Shown here: piece by piece, positions 6,951 through 13,255 of the stretch
Numbering within the stretch: the first letter of the stretch is position 1
How the letters are laid out: each line of letters starts with the position of its first letter
Source: Candidatus Collierbacteria bacterium RIFOXYD1_FULL_40_9
GTDB lineage: Bacteria; Patescibacteriota; Microgenomatia; UBA1400; MFAQ01
Reading direction: 5' to 3'
NCBI GenBank assembly: GCA_001776275.1
Contig: MFAQ01000011.1
Coordinates: 5,627-19,242 of the forward strand
DNA length: 13,616 bases
Position numbers and translations under genes: made by a program
Notes under the pieces: generated by a model
What the model was told of the DNA's origin: nothing
The model's database searches: none
What the model saw: the letters and a program-made list of their open reading frames with translations, nothing else

Positions 6951-8021
6951 ATGAAGGTTAAAACCAATCCTCTTTCTTCTTCTATACTCATTTCTGGCAT
7001 TTTGGTTGCTATCTTTGGTTTGGTGGCTGTATACGATGCTTCGGTAGTGGATGCTTACAAGACTTTTGGTGATAAATTCCACTATGTCAAACAACAAAGT
7101 AGTTGGCTTCTTATAGGTATAGTTTGTAGTTTGATCGTTTCTAACTTACCAATCAAGTTTCTCAAAAAAATTGCCCCAATTGGCTTATTTCTGACCATTG
7201 TTCTACTTATTCTGGTCCTTATACCTGGTTTAGGTTCAAAGTTTATGGGTGCACGAAGATGGCTCATTTTTGGTCCAGTAGTCATTCAACCGTCGGAAAT
7301 TCTAAAAATTTCCCTAATACTATATCTATCACACTGGCTGGAGAAGCCTAGAGAAATAATAAAATTTATAGCTCTTATTGGCTTCTGTTTGTTACTAATT
7401 ATGCTTCAGCCAGATCTAGGCACTGCTATTATTGTTGTTGGCAGTTCTTTTCTTGTCTATTATCTCTCTGGTGCCCCCATTAAATATATTTTTTACTTCT
7501 CTTCATTTATTCTGGTTTCAATACTATTATTAATACTTTTGTCACCCTACAGAATGAATAGGGTCAAAACCTTCTTAGATCCAACCGCTGACCCACTAGG
7601 AGCCTCTTATCATATCAACCAAATATTGTATGGAATTGGCTCAGGAGGCTGGACCGGAGTTGGTCTTGGTATGTCTAGGCAGAAGTATGCGTTTCTCCCA
7701 GAAGCAACAACTGACTCGATTTTTGTTATCATTGCAGAAGAAGTTGGTTTTATGGGGAGTGTTTTTATAATCTCAATTCTCATCTACTTACTTATGTCAT
7801 CATTTAAAATCGCTGCCAAAACGAACGACAGGTTTGAGACTTTACTAGCCAGTGGAGTATCACTCCTATTTTTGGTTCAAATTTTTGTCAACTTAAGCTC
7901 TATGGTGGCTCTGGTGCCACTAACAGGCGTACCCTTGCCATTTATTTCTTATGGTGGTTCCTCATTGGTCTCAAATTTTATCGCACTTGGCTTACTAATA
8001 AATATTGCCAAAAAACAATGA
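6951..8021 (+). CDS. ftsW: SEDS peptidoglycan glycosyltransferase FtsW
   Basis: FtsW polymerises lipid II into septal glycan strands in complex with its class B PBP, here FtsI. SEDS motifs in order are GARRWL (100-105), QPSE (113-116), QPDLGTA (153-159), NRVKTFLDP (203-211), GVGLGMSRQKYAFLPEATTD (236-255) followed by SIFVIIAEEVGF, and PLTGVPLPFISYGGSS (323-338). Asp255 sits where SEDS enzymes have their essential aspartate. About ten membrane helices are visible over 356 residues. The ATG at 6951 is chosen over an in-frame TTG at 6924 inside mraY, because the N-terminal region of the family aligns from there and the TAA-A-ATG junction recurs in the cluster. RodA is the alternative, but cluster position favours FtsW. 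It overlaps murG by four bases (ATGA). Confidence 0.94.
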   Translation: MKVKTNPLSSSILISGILVAIFGLVAVYDASVVDAYKTFGDKFHYVKQQSSWLLIGIVCSLIVSNLPIKFLKKIAPIGLFLTIVLLILVLIPGLGSKFMGARRWLIFGPVVIQPSEILKISLILYLSHWLEKPREIIKFIALIGFCLLLIMLQPDLGTAIIVVGSSFLVYYLSGAPIKYIFYFSSFILVSILLLILLSPYRMNRVKTFLDPTADPLGASYHINQILYGIGSGGWTGVGLGMSRQKYAFLPEATTDSIFVIIAEEVGFMGSVFIISILIYLLMSSFKIAAKTNDRFETLLASGVSLLFLVQIFVNLSSMVALVPLTGVPLPFISYGGSSLVSNFIALGLLINIAKKQ

Positions 8022-9094
8022 AAAAATTAGTCATTTTTACAGGCGGACACTACAACAGCGCTTTGGAAGTTGCGAAGTTTCTAAAAAGAAAGGGCTACAG
8101 AATCTTATGGCTTGGTCACAAGTACAACTTGGCGGACAACAAAAGTCTTTCTGGTGAATACCACGACGTCAAAGCAGAGAGTATTCACTTTCTCGAGCTA
8201 AAAACAGGTAGGTTTTACAAAAAAATAAACCCCAAACAATTGCTTTTAATTGTTTCAGGTATCTTTCGTTCGTTTTACTATCTTCTAAAATATAAGCCAA
8301 GCTTAATCTATTCATCTGGCGGATTTATGGCCGTGCCAGTAGTTTTAGCTGGTTTTTTTCTCGGTATTCCCAGTGTTACCCACGAGCAGACTGTTGTTGC
8401 TGGGTGGGCAAACAAAGCAATCGCGCCATTTGTGAAAAAAGTTTTTTTGACCTACAAGGATAAAACTAATCAGTTTCCACCCAAAAAATCCGTTGTGGTT
8501 GGAATGCCACTTAATAGCGAACTGCTAAATCCAAAAAACAATGTTAAGACAAAGGCAAGGGTGCTATTTATCACAGCCGGTAAACAAGGATCAGATATTA
8601 TCAATAAAATGGTTTTTCCACTTATTCCAAGACTGGTCGAAGACTACCATGTAGTTCATCAGCTCGGTGCCAATAAAAAACTAAACCATCAAGCAACTGC
8701 TCAGAAAATCAAACGCGAACTAGGCCCGAAATCATCAAGGTATACCTACGCAAACTACTTTTATGGAAAAGATCAAGCTACTTACATGCGTTCTGCTAAC
8801 CTCATTATTTGTCGCGCTGGCGCTCACACTGTTTACGAGATAGTTGCCCTAAACAAAAAAGCGATCATTATCCCTATAAGCTGGGTGTCGCACCAAGAGC
8901 AACTACTAAATGCACAGTATGCCAAGTCTGTTGTAGACAGCCTGATTTTAAAAGAAGCAGATTTAACACCGCAATCCTTAAGTGCTAAGATAGTTGAGGC
9001 AGAGTCACAACAAGATAGAAAACTACCGACAAGAATTCAAAACAATGCAGTTGAAAAGATATATCTCGAATTGGAGAAAATGGCTCTACTTTAA
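8018..9094 (+). CDS. murG: UDP-GlcNAc:lipid I N-acetylglucosaminyltransferase MurG
   Basis: MurG is a GT28-family, GT-B fold enzyme at the inner face of the membrane that adds GlcNAc to lipid I to make lipid II. Motifs are an N-terminal FTGGHYNSALEVA (7-19), SSGGFMAVPVVLAG (99-112), IPSVTHEQTVVAGWANK (117-133), the second-domain glycine loop ITAGKQGSDIIN (185-196), and the UDP-GlcNAc-binding CRAGAHTVYE (265-274) followed by HQEQLLNA (292-299). Length is normal at 358 residues. The first glycine loop is shortened: the usual GGTGGHxxPA reads IFTGGHYNSA. It overlaps ftsW by the ATGA junction and the following ftsQ by 50 bases if ftsQ starts at 9045. It is the only Mur enzyme in the window besides MraY. 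Confidence 0.93.
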   Translation: MKKLVIFTGGHYNSALEVAKFLKRKGYRILWLGHKYNLADNKSLSGEYHDVKAESIHFLELKTGRFYKKINPKQLLLIVSGIFRSFYYLLKYKPSLIYSSGGFMAVPVVLAGFFLGIPSVTHEQTVVAGWANKAIAPFVKKVFLTYKDKTNQFPPKKSVVVGMPLNSELLNPKNNVKTKARVLFITAGKQGSDIINKMVFPLIPRLVEDYHVVHQLGANKKLNHQATAQKIKRELGPKSSRYTYANYFYGKDQATYMRSANLIICRAGAHTVYEIVALNKKAIIIPISWVSHQEQLLNAQYAKSVVDSLILKEADLTPQSLSAKIVEAESQQDRKLPTRIQNNAVEKIYLELEKMALL

Positions 9095-9842
9095 AAAAAG
9101 GTATTTTTTAATTAGTGCCCTTTTGCTTATTTTTTTGTGGCTTCTCGTTAACTTTGCAAAAATAAAAAACGTCTATTGTTATTGCGATGGCCAAGTTTGC
9201 GAAGAAGACCTATGCCAACAAGCTAAAAAAACTATAGGGAAGAATTTGATAACTCTAAACAAAAAAAACCTTTCAAAGGAGCTGGCTCTTGGTCGCAAAT
9301 ATCAAAAAATTGATTTAAAAAACAAAGGGCTCGACACTCTTATTGTTGAATTTCATTCTGCCGTAGACTTTTTGGTGTTTAACTCTACTGTTATGCCAAA
9401 CAAACCAACTCTTAGCATAAATAGTTCTCCAGTTGCAAGTGACTCAACTGTTTTTTTTAATAAACCAAGTGTGGAGATAGCAGATTGGTTAAAAAATAGT
9501 CAACTTGTAAGCTTCAAGATTTACCCCGATGGTTTTTTTGAGGCTACATCTACAACCAGCTCACAAATATTCACAGCAACATTAGAAAAAAAAGATTTTA
9601 GCTGGTACAAATCTGCGTATGACTTAATTAAAATAGTCTTAAGTCACGCAGACATCTCAAATGTATATTTTCTAGATAACAATGTATACTTTGCACAGGT
9701 AGGTCAACCAGATATCATAATAAACATGGAATACGATGAACAAAGACTCATAAAGTCTTTACAATCCTTAAGGTTTATTACTACAATAAAAAAGGACCCA
9801 AAAATCATAGACCTAAGGTACGCTAATCCAATAATTAGATAA
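9045..9842 (+). CDS. ftsQ: FtsQ/DivIB-type POTRA cell division protein
   Basis: This is a bitopic division protein: a basic cytoplasmic start, one membrane helix (about residues 18-37), then an extracellular POTRA-like region and a beta domain. The segment IGKNLITLNKKNLSKEL (64-80) matches the 'g-nl--l----l---l' of FtsQ POTRA domains, and the last residues IDLRYANPIIR match the usual end of the beta domain. FtsQ links FtsL/FtsB to the rest of the divisome. The POTRA start has four cysteines (45, 47, 52, 57), which is unusual for the family. The ATG at 9045 (265 residues) is chosen; an in-frame TTG at 8994 would add 17 residues, and nothing closer to the membrane helix is an ATG. The start lies 50 bases inside murG, so translational coupling is likely. 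The stop is one base before ftsA. Confidence 0.83.
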   Translation: MQLKRYISNWRKWLYFKKRYFLISALLLIFLWLLVNFAKIKNVYCYCDGQVCEEDLCQQAKKTIGKNLITLNKKNLSKELALGRKYQKIDLKNKGLDTLIVEFHSAVDFLVFNSTVMPNKPTLSINSSPVASDSTVFFNKPSVEIADWLKNSQLVSFKIYPDGFFEATSTTSSQIFTATLEKKDFSWYKSAYDLIKIVLSHADISNVYFLDNNVYFAQVGQPDIIINMEYDEQRLIKSLQSLRFITTIKKDPKIIDLRYANPIIR

Positions 9843-9843
9843 A

Positions 9844-11118
9844 ATGGCAAAACAATCAGGAATAAACGCAATCGACATTGGCTCAAGTAAAATAACATGT
9901 CTTATTACTGTTCCCTCACAAGATGGAGTAAAAACAAATGTGGTCGGTGTGGCTACTGTTCCAAGTCGTGGCGTAAAAAAAGGCCAAATTGTTAACATCG
10001 AAGAGTGTGTCGAGGCAATAACTGATTGCGTTGAGGCTGCCGAGAGAATGGCTGGCTTTGGTATGGACTCAGCCTACGTTTCTATTTCTGGTGAGCATAT
10101 TCAGTCCCAAAATTCACACGGCTTGGTAGCTATCAGAGAAACCGAACAGGAAATTACTCCAGACGATGTTTTTAGAGTTATTGAAGCAGCCAGAGCTATT
10201 TCACTTCCAACCTCCAGAGAAATTATTCATGTCCTTCCGAGCGAATTTATTGTCGATAGTCAAAAAGGGATCAAAGACCCAACTGGCATGTCTGGTATCC
10301 GCTTAGAAACAGAAGCTCACCTAATTACAGGTCTTTCTCCTGCCATAAAAAATGTCACTCGCTGTGTCAGTGATATTGGGGTTAATGTTAGCGGTATTGT
10401 CTTCACTGGCTTAGCTTCTGCTGAAGCTGTTCTCACAGATACCGATAAAGACCTTGGTGTTATTCTTGTTGACATTGGTGGAGGCACAACAAGTGTTAGT
10501 GTTTTCCTAGAAGGTTCTTGTGTTTATTCTTCTGTTATTCCTGTTGGTGCCAAAAAAATTAGTGATGATATCGCCATAGGTTTGCAAATTAGTGTTGATA
10601 GTGCCGAAAAAGTAAAGTACTTCGTTTCCAAACCAAAACCAGAAAAAATCGACCCAGAGGCTAAGCATCAAGATGAAATCGATTTATTAAAACTTGGTAT
10701 CAGCGAAGAAACAAAGTCTGTATCCAAAAAAACAATTGTCGAAGGCATCATCCGACCTCGACTAAACGAGATATTTACTATGGTCAATCAGGTAGTTAAG
10801 CAATCAGGTTTCCAAGGGCAGTCACCTGCCGGAGTTGTCATTACAGGAGGAGGGTCACTTACTGTCCTAGCCACCGAGAGTTGTCGTCGCGTAATGCAGC
10901 TTCCCGCCAAAATTGGAATTCCAACTGGATTGTCTGGCATGATCGATGAGATCAATACCCCCATCTCTTCTACCGCTGCCGGACTTATTCTTTATGGTTT
11001 AAAAAATAAAAATGAACAGGGCAGTTCCAAAATGAATTTCTCTGGTATGATAAAGGGGATTCCTGGGCAAAAAGTTGCCAGTAAGGTAATCGACTTTATT
11101 AAATCATTTTTACCCTAA
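9844..11118 (+). CDS. ftsA: Cell division protein FtsA
   Basis: FtsA is an actin-like ATPase that anchors FtsZ filaments to the membrane and recruits later division proteins. The actin-fold motifs are the phosphate-1 loop AIDIGSSKITCLI (9-21), the FtsA-specific 1C domain (about 80-165, including SISGEHIQSQNSHG), phosphate-2 VDIGGGTTSVSVF (209-221) and the adenosine motif GVVITGGGS (330-338). The C-terminus (409-424, ending KVIDFIKSFLP) is a short amphipathic helix after a flexible linker, the expected membrane-targeting sequence. At 424 residues the length is typical. The stop is followed by a single A and then the GTG of ftsZ, so the two partners are tightly coupled. No Shine-Dalgarno is visible. 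Confidence 0.96.
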   Translation: MAKQSGINAIDIGSSKITCLITVPSQDGVKTNVVGVATVPSRGVKKGQIVNIEECVEAITDCVEAAERMAGFGMDSAYVSISGEHIQSQNSHGLVAIRETEQEITPDDVFRVIEAARAISLPTSREIIHVLPSEFIVDSQKGIKDPTGMSGIRLETEAHLITGLSPAIKNVTRCVSDIGVNVSGIVFTGLASAEAVLTDTDKDLGVILVDIGGGTTSVSVFLEGSCVYSSVIPVGAKKISDDIAIGLQISVDSAEKVKYFVSKPKPEKIDPEAKHQDEIDLLKLGISEETKSVSKKTIVEGIIRPRLNEIFTMVNQVVKQSGFQGQSPAGVVITGGGSLTVLATESCRRVMQLPAKIGIPTGLSGMIDEINTPISSTAAGLILYGLKNKNEQGSSKMNFSGMIKGIPGQKVASKVIDFIKSFLP

Positions 11119-11119
11119 A

Positions 11120-12286
11120 GTGGGACTTGTAAAACCAGACACAAATACCTTTGCCAAAATAAAAGTTTTGGGCGTTGGTGGTGGTGGAAACAACGCAATC
11201 AATTCCATGATCTCGTCTGGAAAGATAAAGGGTGTCGAATTTATTGCTGTCAATACAGATATGCAGGCCCTTCTTGCAAGTAATGCTGACATCAAACTTC
11301 AAATCGGAGAAAAAAACACCAAAGGTCTTGGATCTGGCTCCAACCCAGAGGTTGGTGCTCAGGCTGCCGAAGAATCCAGAGAGAAAATCAAAGAAGTGCT
11401 TTTAGGTGCTGATATGGTTTTCATTACTGCTGGTGAAGGTGGTGGAACTGGCACTGGTGCTGCTCCAATAATTGCCGAAATTGCAAGACAAGAAGTTAAT
11501 GCCCTCACTGTCGCTGTCGTTACCAAACCCTTCTTGTTCGAAGGAGCTAGGCGTCGAGTCCAAGCCGAAGAAGGTGTCGAAAAACTAAAAGACAACGTCG
11601 ATACTCTCATAGTTATTCCAAATCAGCGCCTTATGGATGTAGTCAAAAAAGATCAATCTTTGTTAGACGCTTTCAAAACTGCCGATTCTGTCTTGGGGCA
11701 AGGCGTGCAAGGGATTTCTGATCTTATTACCGTTCCTGGTCTTATCAATGTTGACTTTGCCGATGTCAAATCAGTTATGACCAACGCCGGCTCTGCGCTT
11801 ATGGGTGTAGGTCGAGCAACAGGCGAAAAAAGAGCTATGATCGCCGCCAATATGGCTATTAGCTCGCCTCTCTTGGAAACTAGTATCGAAGGCGCCAGAG
11901 GAATACTTTTTAATATTACCGGTGGCAAGAATCTGACCATGAATGAGGTCAACGACGCTGCCACTATTATTACCCAGTCCGCCGACCCAGATGCAAACAT
12001 TATTTTCGGCGCTTCTATTCGAGAAGATATGGGAGACGACGTTCAGATTTCTGTTATAGCTGCTGGGTTCGATGAATCTAGAAGACATTTTGGAGGTTCT
12101 CAAAGATCTACCAGTTTTTATAGTAGCTCTCCAGTCGAAGATCTCCCCAAACCCTCTCCAGAGCCAGTCGATAAAGACGATCTAAAACCAAAACCCACTC
12201 CTGCAACCAAATTCAAAGTTGACCACCAAGAAATAAATATTGAAGATGACTTAGACATTCCAACTTTCCTACGAAACAAATACTAA
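11120..12286 (+). CDS. ftsZ: Cell division protein FtsZ
   Basis: FtsZ is the tubulin-like GTPase that polymerises into the division ring. Motifs are VLGVGGGGNNAINSM (16-30), the tubulin signature GEGGGTGTGAAP (105-116), NQRLMDV (168-174) and the catalytic T7 loop NVDFADVK (210-217) with Asp212 and Asp215. After the core (to about 320) comes a Pro/Ser/Lys-rich linker of about 50 residues and the conserved C-terminal peptide DDLDIPTFLRNKY (376-388) that binds FtsA. At 388 residues it is full length. The start is GTG at 11120, one base after the ftsA stop; the family N-terminus begins a few residues later and no ATG lies upstream of the first motif. It is followed by the DUF4342 gene with the same one-base gap. 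Confidence 0.97.
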   Translation: MGLVKPDTNTFAKIKVLGVGGGGNNAINSMISSGKIKGVEFIAVNTDMQALLASNADIKLQIGEKNTKGLGSGSNPEVGAQAAEESREKIKEVLLGADMVFITAGEGGGTGTGAAPIIAEIARQEVNALTVAVVTKPFLFEGARRRVQAEEGVEKLKDNVDTLIVIPNQRLMDVVKKDQSLLDAFKTADSVLGQGVQGISDLITVPGLINVDFADVKSVMTNAGSALMGVGRATGEKRAMIAANMAISSPLLETSIEGARGILFNITGGKNLTMNEVNDAATIITQSADPDANIIFGASIREDMGDDVQISVIAAGFDESRRHFGGSQRSTSFYSSSPVEDLPKPSPEPVDKDDLKPKPTPATKFKVDHQEINIEDDLDIPTFLRNKY

Positions 12287-12287
12287 A

Positions 12288-12557
12288 ATGAAAAAAACCA
12301 AAAAAAAATCAACCCAAAAAACTAAAAAAGAGGAATATAAGGTTTCTGGTAAAGATGTTGTTAATACCATCAAAAAACTAGTAAAAGAAGGTAATATCCG
12401 CCACATTCTAGTTAAAAATAGTTCCGGGAAAGTTCTTTTTCAATTTCCTTTAACCGCTGGAGTCATTGGCGTTTTCTTCTTGCCTGTCTTGGCTGGCTTT
12501 GGCGCCATTGCTGCTTTAGTCGGCGACTGCACCATCTCTGTCGAGCGCAACAAATAA
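12288..12557 (+). CDS. DUF4342 domain protein
   Basis: This small protein of 89 residues has a Lys-rich start (about residues 1-16), then the DUF4342 pattern: VSGKDVVNTIKKLVKEGNIRHILVKN (20-45, a helical part), a short strand pair SSGKVLFQFPLT, a hydrophobic stretch AGVIGVFFLPVLAGFGAIAAL (58-78), and the closing GDCTISVER. The family occurs widely in Firmicutes, Chloroflexi and CPR; its role is unknown and the hydrophobic stretch suggests membrane association. It starts one base after ftsZ and is probably co-transcribed, which makes a link to the division ring plausible but unproven. No terminator is visible behind it; the pilin promoter follows within about 15 bases. Confidence 0.82.
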   Translation: MKKTKKKSTQKTKKEEYKVSGKDVVNTIKKLVKEGNIRHILVKNSSGKVLFQFPLTAGVIGVFFLPVLAGFGAIAALVGDCTISVERNK

Positions 12558-12575
12558 CAAGCCCTGTAGTATAAT
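12547..12575 (+). promoter_or_regulatory. Probable promoter of the pilin-like gene
   Basis: A perfect -10 box TATAAT lies at 12570-12575. With a 17-base spacer the -35 would be GCAACA (12547-12552), only three of six matches, inside the end of the DUF4342 gene. Transcription would start near 12582, about 22 bases before the start codon, leaving room for the strong ribosome binding site. The -10 is convincing; the -35 is weak. Confidence 0.55.
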
Positions 12576-12593
12576 TTCTTATCCTAAATAATC

Positions 12594-12598
12594 GGAGG
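12594..12598 (+). promoter_or_regulatory. Strong Shine-Dalgarno site deciding a TTG start
   Basis: GGAGG at 12594-12598, extended to GGAGGAA, sits five bases before the TTG at 12604. It is the only strong Shine-Dalgarno site noticed before a gene in this window, and it fixes the TTG as the start although no ATG is available near the mature N-terminus. Confidence 0.85.
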
Positions 12599-12603
12599 AA
12601 CTT

Positions 12604-13053
12604 TTGAAATCTAATACTATCGTTAATGAAAAGGGCCAAGGTCTGGTCGAGTATGCTTTGATTCTCATTTTGGTCTCTATCATTGTCATTGCGGCTTTGA
12701 TGATTGTAGGACCATTTATCCAGAAAGCTCTAGGCATAGCCTCTCCAGAACCTTCTTCCGCCAACGTCGAGCTTCTTTCCGACGTTCGAGTCCAATATGG
12801 TCCAGAATGGTGGAATCCTGCCTTTATTCCCATTCAGTCGATTTCTGACCAAAATGTGGTCGATATTGTTAATAGTCAAACCTGCTTACCCATCGTTCCC
12901 CCTCAGGGTAAAACGGTTAAGGTTGGCACTACTTACGCTGACCCCAGCCTTATCGATGTCATCCCAGGCGATAATGGTACCATTGAAATTTGTAGCCGAG
13001 TCGTTGGCGCCAACGTCCATGTCTACATCACCTATGTCGATCTCCCGCGCTAA
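12604..13053 (+). CDS. Flp/type IVb-pilin-like secreted protein with extra C-terminal domain
   Basis: The N-terminus reads NEKGQGLVEYALILILVSII, a class III (type IVb/Flp) prepilin signal: a short charged leader, likely cleavage after Gly11, Glu at position +5 (Glu16) followed by Tyr, then a hydrophobic helix to about residue 38. Classical Flp pilins end soon after this helix at about 60 residues. This protein goes on for about 110 more, with a predicted beta-rich soluble part containing two cysteines (94 and 130) that could pair, and ending VHVYITYVDLPR. It could be a pilin, a minor pilin or a pseudopilin-like surface protein; TadE-type proteins are the closest alternative. The TTG start is supported by the GGAGG site. 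The gene stands alone between its own promoter and terminator, and no Tad or prepilin peptidase gene is in the window. Confidence 0.75.
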   Translation: MKSNTIVNEKGQGLVEYALILILVSIIVIAALMIVGPFIQKALGIASPEPSSANVELLSDVRVQYGPEWWNPAFIPIQSISDQNVVDIVNSQTCLPIVPPQGKTVKVGTTYADPSLIDVIPGDNGTIEICSRVVGANVHVYITYVDLPR

Positions 13054-13060
13054 ACTTTCA

Positions 13061-13089
13061 GCACCCAGTCAAATGACTGGGTGTTTTTT
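13061..13089 (+). terminator. Rho-independent terminator after the pilin-like gene
   Basis: A ten-base perfect stem, CACCCAGTCA (13062-13071) pairing with TGACTGGGTG (13074-13083), is followed directly by TTTTTT (13084-13089). In practice the innermost pair would open to give a four-base loop. It lies eight bases after the pilin stop and ends that single-gene unit. Confidence 0.92.
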
Positions 13090-13110
13090 ACATCTATTAA
13101 GTTTATTCTT

Positions 13111-13184
13111 TGTCATTCCGGGCAAACGTAGTGCGACCCGGAATCCAGAAAAAGCCTGGATGCCGGATCTGGTCCGGCATGACA
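13111..13184. repeat. Palindromic dispersed-type repeat, 74 bases
   Basis: The ends are inverted repeats: TGTCATTCCGG (13111-13121) and CCGGCATGACA (13174-13184), with one mismatch. Inside are three further hairpins: ATTCCGGG/CCCGGAAT (13115-13122 with 13137-13144), TCCAG/CTGGA (13144-13148 with 13156-13160) and ATGCCGGA/TCCGGCAT (13160-13167 with 13173-13180). The wording CATTCCGG...GGAATCCAG...CTGGAT resembles intergenic palindromic repeats known from many bacterial genomes. It is clearly richer in GC than its surroundings and encodes nothing recognisable. Only one copy is in this window, so its repeated nature is inferred. The rest of the 13090-13221 gap shows nothing else. Confidence 0.65.
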
Positions 13185-13221
13185 TCTGTAGAGTTAGCAG
13201 GAGTGAGAGACTCGTAGCATC

Positions 13222-13250
13222 TTTACATTCGCCTTTTATTTGGGTAAACT
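13222..13250 (+). promoter_or_regulatory. Probable promoter of the small gene and Y-family polymerase
   Basis: TTTACA (13222-13227, five of six matches to TTGACA) is followed after 17 bases by TAAACT (13245-13250, four of six). The predicted transcription start near 13257 coincides with the ATG at 13256, and no Shine-Dalgarno site is present, so the mRNA may be leaderless. This is inference from spacing. Confidence 0.5.
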
Positions 13251-13255
13251 AGTTT

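Noticed and set aside
8994..9044. Upstream TTG start extending FtsQ by 17 residues
   Set aside because: It would extend the overlap with murG to 101 bases, and the added residues are just murG sequence read in another frame. The ATG at 9045 is sufficient.
11653..12000. Minus-strand open frame of 115 codons inside ftsZ
   Set aside because: It is a shadow of ftsZ codon use, has no recognisable protein features, and other minus-strand frames in ftsZ, ftsI and rsmH are of the same kind.
13111..13184. Insertion sequence or transposon end
   Set aside because: No transposase or target-site duplication is visible, so only a palindromic repeat is called.
12797..13252. Open frame of 151 codons running from the pilin gene through its terminator and the palindromic repeat
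   Set aside because: It is out of frame with the pilin, crosses a strong terminator and the repeat, and has no family-like sequence.
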